A stretch of DNA of 38,812 bases, taken from the NCBI GenBank assembly GCA_024275075.1, contig JAJRZU010000026.1, forward strand, positions 1-38,812. Reading direction: 5' to 3'. The stretch's first letter is position 1, and every line of letters begins with the position of its first letter. The translations under genes were made by a program, and so were the position numbers. This document shows, piece after piece, positions 17,939-26,543 of this stretch. Source of the stretch: Deltaproteobacteria bacterium (GTDB lineage Bacteria; Desulfobacterota; JAJRXV01). Below the pieces are notes generated by a model, which was not told the DNA's origin, searched no databases, and worked only from the letters and a program-made list of their open reading frames with translations.

Positions 17939-19621
17939 CTAAATACTCTCTATTAAGGGGATGATGCAAACAAATGTGTTGCCGCTTTCATCAGAAGTAT
18001 CTAACTTTATGGTGCCTTTATGCTTCTTGAAGATCCCCTGTACGGTGGCCAGCCCCAGCCCGACCCCTTCTGGTTTGTCTGTTAAAATACTTCCCGGCTG
18101 ATAAAAATCCATGAAGATCATCTCTATGTGCTCATCTTTGATCCTCTTACCGGAATTAAACAGGCTTAACCTTATTTTTTTCGTGTTACTCTCTTTAAAC
18201 TGCTCAACATCCAGAGTTATTTTGCGCCTGTCATCATTGAATTTAATGGCGTTTTCAAACAGGAGCTCCAGCGCCTTTTTTAACATCTTGTGATCCGCAT
18301 ATATCATTGATTCCGCAAGTTTATTCTTATACTTAAAATTAATGTTGCCTTTTACCAACCTTGGTTGGAATTGCTTTATAATATCTTTAATGATGGTGTT
18401 CAGATCTATTTTTGCCATATCCCATTCGATCTTGTTCGTCTCTAAATTGAAGAAATTCAGTATCCGCTCGATCAATTTTGCTATCTTTAACGACTCACCG
18501 TGAATTATCTCAAGAAAGTCCTTTTTAGTGTCAGGATGATCATTATCAGGCATGTTCATGAGGAGCTCTAAATATCCGATGACAGAAGTAAGCGGCGTTT
18601 TAAGCTCATGCGACAGATTACATAACAGCTCTGACTTCGCATCACTTAGATCACGCAGCTTCTTGTTCGATTTCTCAAGCTCTATCGCCTTCTCCTTTAT
18701 CTTCGCGTAAAGCTTAAAATTCTCGATCGACAAAACTACCTGATTAGATATCGTTGTCAATGTATTCATGTCATTTTCATTGAACTCGCTGCCATCTATT
18801 TTATTATTGACATTGATTATACCGACGACCTTATCATCTAATTTCATCGGGACAGTAAGAAGCGAGTTGGTGCTGTATGTATCTTTCCCCCAGTTACTCT
18901 GCCGAAAGAACTCACTCTCCTGGATATTGTTTATCAGAAGCGGCTCACCGGTCTTAGCGACATGACCGGCGACACCGTCACCTAACTTGATCCGCTTTTT
19001 CCTGATAATGTTTTTGTAAGGCCCCATATACGCGCTTATCTTAAGAGAGCCTGTACTTTCCTCAAGCATCATGATAGAGATTATCTTTACTGATAAAAGA
19101 TCGACTATCAACGATACGATCTTATCTAAAAGGTGATTGATGCTTATCTTGGTCGTCGCTGTCGATTCCGCGATCTCTTTCAAGAGCATTATATCGTAGG
19201 ATCTTTGCTGAGCCAATTTCAGTAACCGTACCTTGTTTAACCTGTCAAAGTTCTCTCGCACGGCATGGTTTGATACGGTCAACAGTTCCTTCGATGATAC
19301 CGGTTTTGTCAGGATATCATAGATATCGTGCCTGATAAGCGTCTTTGCCACCACAAACCTTCTACTTGACGTTAAGGCGATGATAGGTAATGCAGGGGAA
19401 TATATCTTGATGTTCTCTATCAATTCAACAGGGAGGGTGTTATTACCGTTGATATCTGTATCTAATAAGAGAATATTATAATTTTGCTTTAATATGGAAT
19501 ATAAGTTGACGGCTTTCCTGCTAATAGTCACTGAAAAGCCGTTTTCATTAAGTGTCTTTGTAATGCTTTTTTTTAATTTAGCGTCCCTGCTAATTATCAA
19601 GCATTTCTTGGATAAAGTCAT
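17939..19621 (-). CDS. Histidine kinase with N-terminal receiver and GAF domains
   Basis: Soluble sensor kinase, about 560 aa, with no membrane segment visible. Order: receiver (about 8-125; D55 in LLLDTD, K107), GAF (about 150-305), coiled linker, HisKA with H339 (NLSHELKTPLTSV), and HATPase with N-box LLFENAIKFND (N458) and G2 box GVGLGLA. The G1 box normally reads DxGxG but here is FNSGKRI, a weakened ATP-site motif. A second ATG at 19621 is used because GAGGAG abuts the first at 19624. The output partner is not evident; the receiver regulator at 14108 is a candidate. It stops with TAG just before argJ. Confidence 0.92.
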   Translation of the reverse strand: MTLSKKCLIISRDAKLKKSITKTLNENGFSVTISRKAVNLYSILKQNYNILLLDTDINGNNTLPVELIENIKIYSPALPIIALTSSRRFVVAKTLIRHDIYDILTKPVSSKELLTVSNHAVRENFDRLNKVRLLKLAQQRSYDIMLLKEIAESTATTKISINHLLDKIVSLIVDLLSVKIISIMMLEESTGSLKISAYMGPYKNIIRKKRIKLGDGVAGHVAKTGEPLLINNIQESEFFRQSNWGKDTYSTNSLLTVPMKLDDKVVGIINVNNKIDGSEFNENDMNTLTTISNQVVLSIENFKLYAKIKEKAIELEKSNKKLRDLSDAKSELLCNLSHELKTPLTSVIGYLELLMNMPDNDHPDTKKDFLEIIHGESLKIAKLIERILNFFNLETNKIEWDMAKIDLNTIIKDIIKQFQPRLVKGNINFKYKNKLAESMIYADHKMLKKALELLFENAIKFNDDRRKITLDVEQFKESNTKKIRLSLFNSGKRIKDEHIEMIFMDFYQPGSILTDKPEGVGLGLATVQGIFKKHKGTIKLDTSDESGNTFVCIIPLIESI

Positions 19622-19642
19622 CATCTCCTCACCAGCCGTCGT

Positions 19643-19672
19643 ATTATATTCTATTTTGTTTAATTATGTAAA
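19643..19672 (-). promoter_or_regulatory. Promoter of the histidine kinase gene
   Basis: On the minus strand TTTACA (19672-19667), spacer 18, TATAAT (19648-19643, consensus), about 20 bases upstream of the start codon. Confidence 0.8.
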
Positions 19673-19741
19673 GAGTTTTTTAATAAACTGACAAATTAAT
19701 TATCACATGCTCTTCATCTTAGTTCTTAAACTTCTTTTTTA

Positions 19742-19770
19742 TTGATTTAAGTGAAATTATTTGTTATAAG
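19742..19770 (+). promoter_or_regulatory. Probable promoter for the dapA operon
   Basis: TTGATT (19742-19747), spacer 17, TATAAG (19765-19770). It would give a leader of about 170 bases that includes the repeat element at 19782-19913. Confidence 0.6.
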
Positions 19771-19781
19771 TAACGTTTAAT

Positions 19782-19918
19782 GGGGCTATTGCAAAATAGA
19801 CAAATCTCCTTACTTTACAACAAATAACGCTTGTAAGTGATTGAAAAAAGGGGGGGGCGGCAAGCGTGCCGATTGGCCGGCAGGCGTAGCTTTACTTCAT
19901 GGGCAACATGCCCTTAAT
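19782..19918 (+). repeat. Copy 2 of a diverged intergenic element, in the dapA leader
   Basis: Begins GGGGCTATTGCAAAATAG, carries TTGTAAGTGATTGA at offset 49 and ends in the hairpin core GGGCAACATGCCC (19901-19913). Compared with the copy at 12392 the first 63 positions align without gaps at roughly two thirds identity. The last 18 bases (GGGCAACATGCCCTTAAT) are identical to the reverse complement of 35306-35323. A run of eight G lies in the middle. Being transcribed ahead of dapA it could fold in the mRNA leader. Confidence 0.6.
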
Positions 19919-19945
19919 CATGTAGGTAATAATGGGGGTACGAAA

Positions 19946-20824
19946 ATGTTTCACGGTAGCATGGTGGCGATAGTGACACCGTTCAAAGATGGTGGTGTCG
20001 ATGAAGAGGCGCTTCGGGAGTTGGTGGAGTTTCAGCTCCAAAACGGTACAAAGGCGATAGTGCCGTGTGGTACGACCGGTGAGTCCGCCACATTGGGTTA
20101 TGAGGAGCACCAGAAGGTGATAAAGATATGTATAGACGCGGCAGGGGGGCGGGTACCGGTAATAGCCGGCACCGGTTCTAACTGCACCCGCGAGGCGATC
20201 GAGCTGACGAAGCACGCGCGCGACGCCGGCGCTGACGGCGCGCTCTTGATATCCCCATACTATAACAAGCCGACTCAGGAGGGTCTGTACAGGCATTACA
20301 AAACGGTGGCGGAAGCGGTGGATATACCGATCGTGTTATATAACGTGCCGGGCAGGACGAGCGTCAACATGCTGCCCGAAACAGTCGCGCGGCTCTCAAA
20401 GATAGAGAACATCGTAGCGGTCAAAGAGGCGAGCGGCAACATAACCCAGATAATGCAGATAATAAACCTGTGCGGTGACGATATCGACGTTATTTCCGGT
20501 GACGACGCCATGTTCTTCCCGATACTCTGCGTCGGTGGCAAGGGCGTCATCTCCGTCTCCGCGAACATAGTACCAGACAGGATCGCGAAGCTATACGAAG
20601 CCTTTATGAGCGGTGATATGAACACTGCGCGCGGGATAAGCAACGAGCTTTTGCGCCTTAACAACGCGATGTTCATCGAGACGAACCCGGCGCCGGTGAA
20701 GGCCGTGCTCTCATTAATGGGTAAGATATCCAATGAGTTAAGGCTGCCGCTTACCGCTATGTCCGGCGATAACGCAGGCAAGCTTGAGGCTCTGGTAAAA
20801 GAATATAAGATAATTGGAGAATAA
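19946..20824 (+). CDS. dapA: 4-hydroxy-tetrahydrodipicolinate synthase
   Basis: Condenses pyruvate with aspartate semialdehyde, the first step of the lysine/DAP branch. Length 292 aa from ATG 19946, chosen because MFHGSMVAIVTPFKD is the family start and GGGGGTA precedes it. The Schiff-base lysine is K160 (VAVKEASGN); the T43-T44 pair (CGTTGESATL), Y106, Y132 and R137 (NVPGRTSVN) form the rest of the active site. First gene of dapA-dapB-FAH, with dapL and folK downstream on the same strand. Confidence 0.98.
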   Translation: MFHGSMVAIVTPFKDGGVDEEALRELVEFQLQNGTKAIVPCGTTGESATLGYEEHQKVIKICIDAAGGRVPVIAGTGSNCTREAIELTKHARDAGADGALLISPYYNKPTQEGLYRHYKTVAEAVDIPIVLYNVPGRTSVNMLPETVARLSKIENIVAVKEASGNITQIMQIINLCGDDIDVISGDDAMFFPILCVGGKGVISVSANIVPDRIAKLYEAFMSGDMNTARGISNELLRLNNAMFIETNPAPVKAVLSLMGKISNELRLPLTAMSGDNAGKLEALVKEYKIIGE

Positions 20825-20825
20825 A

Positions 20826-21635
20826 TTGGTAAGAGTATTAGTCACCGGCTGCCTTGGCAGGATGGGAGCCCGCATCATCAGCATGGTGCGCCAGACGGAC
20901 GGCATCGAGCTCGTTGCGGCTGTCGAGCGCGCCGGGCACCAGAAGAAGGGTGAGGACATCGGTACACAGATGGGCTTCGGTGAGATCGGCGTACCGGTAA
21001 GCGATGACATATGCGACTGTATCGACAGATGCGACGTCATCATAGATTTCACCAATTCCGCCGCGTCGATGGAGAATGTCCAAGCGGCGAAGGAGCACGG
21101 GAAAGCGATCGTGATCGGTAGCACCGGTTTCAGCGCCGGTGAGCTTGACGAGATAAAGACGACATGCAGCAGCATAAGGTGCGTACTGGCGCCGAACATG
21201 AGCGTCGGGGTCAACCTGTTGTTCAAGATGCTCCGTGACATAGCCCCTTTGATGAAGGACGACTATGACATCGAGATAATCGAGGCGCACCACAGGCACA
21301 AAAAGGACGCGCAATCTGGTACTGCGCTGAAGCTCGCCCAGGTCATCGCAAACGCGGTCCACCGTGACCTGAGCAAGGTAGGGGTCTTCTCCCGTCACGG
21401 CCTGATCGGTGCGAGGACGGACGAGGAGATCGGTATACAGACTATCCGCGGCGGCGACATCGTCGGAGAGCACACGATCATCTTCGCCGGCATTGGTGAG
21501 AGGATCGAGATCGCGCACAAGGCCACCAACCGTGACAATTTCGCGAAGGGCGCAGTAAAAGCGGCTCTGTGGATATGCTCACAAGAGAACGGTTTTTATG
21601 ACATGATGGATGTGCTGGGCCTGAACAAACCATGA
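20826..21635 (+). CDS. dapB: 4-hydroxy-tetrahydrodipicolinate reductase
   Basis: NAD(P)H-dependent reductase following DapA. Length 269 aa from TTG 20826; GGAGA at 20816 is well placed and MVRVLVTGCLGRMG is the Rossmann-fold N-terminus. The earlier TTG 20814 would overlap dapA and add four residues. The catalytic block EAHHRHKKDAQSGTA (H155/H156, then Lys) is present, with Gln for the more usual Pro in DAPSGTA. It overlaps the next gene by the ATGA junction. Confidence 0.97.
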   Translation: MVRVLVTGCLGRMGARIISMVRQTDGIELVAAVERAGHQKKGEDIGTQMGFGEIGVPVSDDICDCIDRCDVIIDFTNSAASMENVQAAKEHGKAIVIGSTGFSAGELDEIKTTCSSIRCVLAPNMSVGVNLLFKMLRDIAPLMKDDYDIEIIEAHHRHKKDAQSGTALKLAQVIANAVHRDLSKVGVFSRHGLIGARTDEEIGIQTIRGGDIVGEHTIIFAGIGERIEIAHKATNRDNFAKGAVKAALWICSQENGFYDMMDVLGLNKP

Positions 21636-22384
21636 AAATCGTGCGATGTATAGCAGGCGGCTCGATCATATATGGCGTCTTGTCTGACGGTATAGTGACC
21701 AGAATCGAACTCGACGATGTGAAAATACCTCGCGGGAATGTCAACGCATATCCGCTTGAAGAAGTGACTATGCTCCCACCGGCAGCGCCGGCAAAGATCG
21801 TCGCGGTCGGCCTGAACTACAAAGAGCACAGCAAAGAGTTGGGGCTTAGCCTGCCTGATGAACCGCTTCTCTTTATGAAACCGAGCAGTTCTATTATCTC
21901 AACAGGTGAAAACATCATATACCCGGATATGTCAGAGCAGGTTGACTATGAAGGTGAATTAGGTATAGTGATGAAGGGGTGGACGAAGGATGTCACACCT
22001 GAAGAGGCGAAAGGATGCATATTAGGGTATGTATGCGTAAACGACGTTACGGCCAGAGACCTTCAGAGGAAGGACGTCCAGTTTACCCGCGCGAAGAGTT
22101 TCGATACATTTTGCCCGATAGGGCCTTGCATACAAACGGAGCTCGACCCCATGAACGCTCAGATAAGGACTTACGTCAACGGTGCGCTGAGGCAGGATTC
22201 GAACACGAGCGACATGATATTTGACGTGTATTATCTGGTCAGCTTCATCAGCAGGATAATGACGCTCGAGGCCGGTGACGTTATCACCACCGGCACTCCG
22301 CAGGGAGTCGGGAGCCTGAACCGCGGCGATGAGGTCGTGGTCGAGATAGAGGGCATTGGCAGATTAACGAACAAAATCATATAA
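21632..22384 (+). CDS. Fumarylacetoacetate hydrolase family protein
   Basis: Metal-dependent hydrolase or decarboxylase of the FAH superfamily. Length 250 aa. Metal-site motifs are visible: VDYEGELGIVM supplies two Glu and VCVNDVTARDLQ the Asp. The N-terminal GLNYKEHSKELGL and C-terminal TTGTPQGVGSL blocks are standard for the YcgM/FahA group, whose members act on acylpyruvates or oxaloacetate-type compounds. It overlaps dapB by four bases (ATGA), so it is coupled to lysine-pathway genes. A housekeeping role linked to DAP synthesis is only inference. Confidence 0.9.
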   Translation: MKIVRCIAGGSIIYGVLSDGIVTRIELDDVKIPRGNVNAYPLEEVTMLPPAAPAKIVAVGLNYKEHSKELGLSLPDEPLLFMKPSSSIISTGENIIYPDMSEQVDYEGELGIVMKGWTKDVTPEEAKGCILGYVCVNDVTARDLQRKDVQFTRAKSFDTFCPIGPCIQTELDPMNAQIRTYVNGALRQDSNTSDMIFDVYYLVSFISRIMTLEAGDVITTGTPQGVGSLNRGDEVVVEIEGIGRLTNKII

Positions 22385-22404
22385 TCAGGAAATGCTATGA
22401 AACA

Positions 22405-22495
22405 AACCACAGAGAACACAGAGGAAAAACTTTTTAAACAGCACACCGCTGAGTTCTCTGTGTTGTACTACGTGACCTCAGTGGTTAAAAAATAG
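22405..22495. repeat. Intergenic repeat with CACAGAG/CTCTGTG arms
   Basis: Between the FAH gene and dapL: CCACAGAGAACACAGAGG (22407-22424), then TTCTCTGTGTTG and GTGACCTCAGTGGTTAAAAA (from 22472). A degenerate second copy is at 24265-24310. Related sequences are widespread in uncultured and deltaproteobacterial genomes, as far as I recall. The arms can form a large hairpin. Confidence 0.65.
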
Positions 22496-22536
22496 AAAAA
22501 TAGAATTTCAATAAACAAAAGGGAGTAAAAGTATTC

Positions 22537-23703
22537 ATGGTACAATTAGCAGACAGGATAAAATCCTTGCCGCCATACCTTTTTGCCGAGATCGACAGGA
22601 AGAAAGCACAGCTCAAGAGCAAGGGAGTGGATATAATAAGTTTGGCGATCGGTGACCCGGACCTTCGGACACCAGATAATATAATCAGGGAGCTGCAAAC
22701 GGCGGCGGAGTATGTGAACAACCACCACTACCCCGACTACAACGGGATGTACGAGTTCCGACAGGCGGTCTCGAACTGGTACGACACAAGGTTCGGCGTG
22801 AAGTTAGACCCAGAGACAGAGGTCGTCAGCCTCATCGGTTCCAAAGAGGGCATCGCACACGTACCGATGGCGTTCGTCAACCCGGGCGACATCGTACTGT
22901 CGCCAGACCCGGCGTACCCGGTATACGCCACAGCAACGCTTTTTGCCGGTGGCGAGACGCATCTTATGCCGCTGAAGAAGGAGAACGGGTACCTCATCGA
23001 TTTCAAGGCGATACCAAAGGACATCCTGCAAAAAGCCAGGATGATGTTCCTGAACTACCCGAACAACCCGCCTGCGGCGGTGGCTGATGACGATTTCTTC
23101 AACGAGCTCGTCAGGGTCGCGAAAGAGTACGACATTCTGGTGTGCCACGACGCCGCGTACACGGAGGTGACATACGATGGCTATGTCGCGAAGAGCTTCT
23201 TGCAGTATGAAGGCGCGAAGGATGTCGGTATCGAGTTCCATTCGTTGTCGAAGACGTATTGCATGACAGGGTGGCGTATCGGTTTTGCCGTCGGTAACAA
23301 AGACGCGATTGCCGGTCTTGGTAAGGTGAAGTCGAACATAGATTCGGGCATTTTTCAGGCGGTGCAGATAGCCGGCATCGAGGCGCTTGCGGGCGACCAG
23401 AGTAGCGTGTCCGAGATGAGGGAGATATTCAGGGCAAGGCGGGATGTTCTGTATGACGGTCTTGTCAGAGCGGGGATAAAGGTGGAGAAACCCAAAGCGA
23501 CATTTTATCTATGGGCACAAGTACCAAAAGGGCACACGTCAGAATCGTTTGTCGAGCACCTTTTGTTGAATGCCGGTGTCGTAGTTACGCCGGGTAACGG
23601 GTTTGGCGCATACGGCGACGGGTTCTTCAGGATGACCTTTACTCTTGACAAGGAGCGGATTGAAGAAGCGATAGAAAGGATAATAAAGATCAGAAATTGG
23701 TAA
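22537..23703 (+). CDS. dapL: LL-diaminopimelate aminotransferase
   Basis: PLP enzyme that converts tetrahydrodipicolinate directly to LL-DAP with glutamate as donor, bypassing the succinylase or acetylase steps. Length 388 aa, class I aminotransferase fold. The PLP lysine is K239 in HSLSKTYCMTGWRIGF; NYPNNPPAA and the N-terminal IGDPDLRTP, NHHYPDYNGM blocks are DapL-like. The opening (LPPYLFAEIDRKK) is typical of DapL/alanine-aminotransferase-like proteins, and its place after dapA and dapB supports DapL. Confidence 0.93.
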   Translation: MVQLADRIKSLPPYLFAEIDRKKAQLKSKGVDIISLAIGDPDLRTPDNIIRELQTAAEYVNNHHYPDYNGMYEFRQAVSNWYDTRFGVKLDPETEVVSLIGSKEGIAHVPMAFVNPGDIVLSPDPAYPVYATATLFAGGETHLMPLKKENGYLIDFKAIPKDILQKARMMFLNYPNNPPAAVADDDFFNELVRVAKEYDILVCHDAAYTEVTYDGYVAKSFLQYEGAKDVGIEFHSLSKTYCMTGWRIGFAVGNKDAIAGLGKVKSNIDSGIFQAVQIAGIEALAGDQSSVSEMREIFRARRDVLYDGLVRAGIKVEKPKATFYLWAQVPKGHTSESFVEHLLLNAGVVVTPGNGFGAYGDGFFRMTFTLDKERIEEAIERIIKIRNW

Positions 23704-23711
23704 GGGACACG

Positions 23712-24200
23712 TTGCACGACGCATTTCTCGGTATCGGTTCGAACGTGGGGGATAAGGAGCAAAACATCGCCAAAGCGATATCTCTTGTCAGCCGCATGGA
23801 ACGGACGGTGATCGAAAAGAGCTCTTCACTTTACAAAACAGAACCGGTCGGCTATTCTGACCAGGACTGGTTCGTCAATGCTGTTATCAGGATCAAAACG
23901 CCCATGAACCCGAACGAGCTGCTGACGGCTTTGTTAGCGATAGAGCAGGAATTGGGCAGGCAGCGCGGGCGGAAGTGGGGGCCGCGCATCATCGATTTGG
24001 ATATCTTGTTCTATGACGGCCTGATATTGGAGGAGGATGGGCTAACGCTACCGCATCCGCATCTGCATGACAGAGCGTTTGTGCTGAAGCCGATTTGTGA
24101 GATCGCACCGGATTTTATGCACCCGGTACTGCAAAGGAGCCTGTCAGCTATATATGATGAACTGCCAGACACAAAGCAGGTAATAAAGATAGGGGCGTAA
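23712..24200 (+). CDS. folK: 2-amino-4-hydroxy-6-hydroxymethyldihydropteridine pyrophosphokinase
   Basis: HPPK of folate synthesis, transfers pyrophosphate from ATP to the pterin. About 162 aa from TTG 23712, chosen because AAGGGA is at 23702 and MHDAFLGIGSNVGDK is the family N-terminus; an upstream TTG at 23697 would overlap dapL. Motifs: SLYKTEPVG, DQDWFVNAV, RKWGPRIIDLDILFYDG with the two Mg-binding Asp, and LPHPHLHDRAFVLKPICEI. Apparently coupled to dapL. Confidence 0.96.
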   Translation: MHDAFLGIGSNVGDKEQNIAKAISLVSRMERTVIEKSSSLYKTEPVGYSDQDWFVNAVIRIKTPMNPNELLTALLAIEQELGRQRGRKWGPRIIDLDILFYDGLILEEDGLTLPHPHLHDRAFVLKPICEIAPDFMHPVLQRSLSAIYDELPDTKQVIKIGA

Positions 24201-24264
24201 CGCAGCACCAAATTAACCAGACGCGTCTTGGGGACTTAACAATACAGCGCGCCACCACACGTTA

Positions 24265-24310
24265 GGCTCTGTGTTCTGTGTGTGTTCTCTGTGACCCGGT
24301 GGTTAAAAAA
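24265..24310. repeat. Degenerate second copy of the CACAGAG/CTCTGTG repeat
   Basis: GGCTCTGTGTTCTGTG, then TTCTCTGTGACCCGGTGGTTAAAAAA, matching the right half of 22405-22495 (TTCTCTGTG and GTGGTTAAAAAA). Intergenic after folK. Confidence 0.6.
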
Positions 24311-24342
24311 AGGTGAGAAAAGAATTATAAAAGGAGAGCCCC

Positions 24343-24585
24343 ATTAAATCGTTATTGATATTTTTGGCCGTCTATTTAGCGTATAAAGCGATAAAGAGCT
24401 TTTACTTAAGTGGTAAATATTACAGAAGTATTCAGAAAGAGAAGACGGTGGAGGGCGGACAGACGGTCAAGTGTGACCAATGCGGCGCTTATGTTGCCGA
24501 GGAGCTTTCTATCACGGTAAAAAAACGAGGGAAACGGCTAAGCTTTTGCGGTACGGAATGCAAGGACGCGTTTGACAAGGAATAG
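24343..24585 (+). CDS. Small membrane-anchored protein with a Cys4-type metal site (PP0621-like)
   Basis: About 80 aa. One N-terminal hydrophobic helix (SLLIFLAVYLAYKAIKSF) is followed by CDQCGAYV and FCGTECKDAF, a pattern like PP0621/TRASH-type small zinc proteins. Start choice: AAGGAG at 24331-24336 sits 6 bases from an ATT codon at 24343, which would give (M)KSLLIFLAVYLAYK, whereas the next conventional start, TTG 24355, is 18 bases from it. Either ATT is used or initiation occurs at TTG 24355 with poor spacing. It ends with TAG six bases before cheR. Function unknown. Confidence 0.75.
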   Translation: MKSLLIFLAVYLAYKAIKSFYLSGKYYRSIQKEKTVEGGQTVKCDQCGAYVAEELSITVKKRGKRLSFCGTECKDAFDKE

Positions 24586-24591
24586 AATTTT

Positions 24592-25410
24592 ATGGACATA
24601 AATGATTTAAAGAAGCGGATACTCATATATACCGGTATGGACCTGAACTATTACAACCCGAATATGCTGCGAAGGAGGCTTAAATCCCTTTTGGCGAAAA
24701 AGGGGATGACAACCATCGACGAGTATTGGGCGGTGATCAGGAAGGACTACAATGAGCTAAGGCGGTTTCTGGATTATGTTACGATAAATGTTACACAATT
24801 CTACAGAGACCCGAAGAAGTTCATGTACTTCAAGGACTCTATCATGCCGGTGATCTTGCACAAGGAACCTCTACCGCAAATATGGAGCTGTGCGTGTTCC
24901 TCGGGCGAGGAGCCGTATACATTAGCGATCATCTTAGAGGAGCTCTTGGTAGATAAGAGTGTCAGGATATTAGCTACTGACATTGACTCAGATGCGATAA
25001 GAGCCGCCAGTGAAGGGATATATAAGCCGCCAGCGCTTGAGAACGTACACGATACAATGCTTCACAAGTACTTCACACCAAAGGGGGAGTCATATAAGGT
25101 GAAGCAGGTGCTAAGGGATCGGGTGGATATCAAGTTCTTCAACCTGATAAGCGATAATTATAAAGTGAACTTTTACGATCTGATCATCTGCCGGAACGTG
25201 ATCATACATTTCGCACGAGAAGTAAAAGATTCCTTGTTCAAGAACTTTAATGTATCGCTGAAAACGGGAGGCTTTCTCTTTTTAGGAGGGTCAGAAAAGA
25301 TGCTCATACCTGATAAATTCGGTTTCAAGCACTGGAAGTATGAGCTGTACCAGAAAGTCGCAAATATAACTGAAAAAAGCGTTATAAAAAAAGTAAACGT
25401 GGGATTATGA
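24592..25410 (+). CDS. cheR: CheR-type protein-glutamate O-methyltransferase
   Basis: S-adenosylmethionine-dependent methyltransferase that methylates chemoreceptor glutamates. Length 272 aa. An N-terminal helical CheR domain (LRRRLKSLLAKKG) is followed by the SAM fold with SCACSSGEEPYTLAI (motif I), ATDIDSDAI, and YDLIICRNVIIHF. No chemoreceptor, cheA, cheW or cheB lies in the window, so it may serve a Che-like system elsewhere. Its ATG follows the preceding gene by six bases. Confidence 0.94.
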   Translation: MDINDLKKRILIYTGMDLNYYNPNMLRRRLKSLLAKKGMTTIDEYWAVIRKDYNELRRFLDYVTINVTQFYRDPKKFMYFKDSIMPVILHKEPLPQIWSCACSSGEEPYTLAIILEELLVDKSVRILATDIDSDAIRAASEGIYKPPALENVHDTMLHKYFTPKGESYKVKQVLRDRVDIKFFNLISDNYKVNFYDLIICRNVIIHFAREVKDSLFKNFNVSLKTGGFLFLGGSEKMLIPDKFGFKHWKYELYQKVANITEKSVIKKVNVGL

Positions 25411-25508
25411 AACAAACAGGGTATTATTGAGTAATTTAATATATGCGCCCGACGCGATAAATTGCTGACTACGCTTATTACATAGGCACATAAAATTTAA
25501 AAGATAAG

Positions 25509-26543
25509 ATGATGACAAAAGACTATTGCGGTATCGAGCATGACAAGAACCCCGAAGGCGTTAAAGCGACGGATAAATTTGCAAGGCGGATAAATTATCT
25601 AAGGGTATCTGTCACGGACAGGTGCAACTTAAGGTGCTTCTACTGTATGCCCGAGAACGGGATCTGCCAGCTGAACCACAAACAGATCCTGCGTTATGAG
25701 GAGCTTTTGCGCGTAATACGGATATCCTCGGAAAATGGTATCGATAAGGTGAGGATTACCGGTGGTGAGCCCTTGGTCAGGAAGGGGATCATAGATTTCA
25801 TCAAAGATGTCGCGAAGATAAAGGCGATAAATGACCTGACGCTTACAACAAATGGTATTATGCTCGCGGATATGGCGAAAGATATATTTGATGCCGGTCT
25901 AAAGCGCCTCAATATAAGTATCGATTCCCTGAAAGAGAGAACTTACAGTAAGATAACCCGCTCTGGCTACCTGAAAAAAGTGCTTGCCGGCCTGCAAAAG
26001 GCGTACGAGGTGGGGTTCCACCCGATAAAGATAAACGTTGTCGTCATAAGAGGGCTGAATGATGACGAGGTGACCGACTTCGCGAAGATGACCCAGGAGC
26101 GTCCATACTGCGTGAGGTTCATCGAGTACATGCCGATCGGTGATAAGAACAACTGGGACAAGAAGCTGTTTGTACCGTCGCTTGAGATAAGGAGCAAAAT
26201 CAATCGGTACAAGCAGTTAGAACCGGTAACTAAAACCGATAAGAGCAGCCCGTCATCTGACTACAAATTCGCGGGGGCGCCGGGTACGGTCGGGTTTATC
26301 AGCCCGCTTAGCAAGCATTTCTGCCTTATGTGCAACAGGCTTCGGCTAACTGCGGACGGTAAGCTTCGAAGCTGCCTCTTTTCAGAAAACGAGGTCGATA
26401 TAAAAGACGCCCTGCGTTCTGGTAAAGATGACGAGCATATCTCAAAGATCATACTCGACTCCATCTCAGGCAAACCAGAGGGGCACGAGAAGCTTAGCGA
26501 GAGCGCGAACAAGAAAAGGTCAATGTACAGCATCGGCGGCTAA
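25509..26543 (+). CDS. moaA: GTP 3',8-cyclase MoaA
   Basis: Radical SAM enzyme starting molybdenum cofactor synthesis. Length 344 aa. The N-terminal cluster CxxxCxxC is C39, C43, C46 (VTDRCNLRCFYCMP); ITGGEPLVR is the SAM-binding block. The C-terminal second [4Fe-4S] motif CLMCNRLRLTADGKLRSC is complete, and the protein ends in the conserved SIGG, whose C-terminal GG is needed in known MoaA proteins. No other moa gene is in the window. Confidence 0.96.
   Translation: MMTKDYCGIEHDKNPEGVKATDKFARRINYLRVSVTDRCNLRCFYCMPENGICQLNHKQILRYEELLRVIRISSENGIDKVRITGGEPLVRKGIIDFIKDVAKIKAINDLTLTTNGIMLADMAKDIFDAGLKRLNISIDSLKERTYSKITRSGYLKKVLAGLQKAYEVGFHPIKINVVVIRGLNDDEVTDFAKMTQERPYCVRFIEYMPIGDKNNWDKKLFVPSLEIRSKINRYKQLEPVTKTDKSSPSSDYKFAGAPGTVGFISPLSKHFCLMCNRLRLTADGKLRSCLFSENEVDIKDALRSGKDDEHISKIILDSISGKPEGHEKLSESANKKRSMYSIGG

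Noticed and set aside
20838-21518. 226-codon minus-strand open frame opposite dapB
   Set aside because: Antisense shadow of dapB with no recognisable domain.
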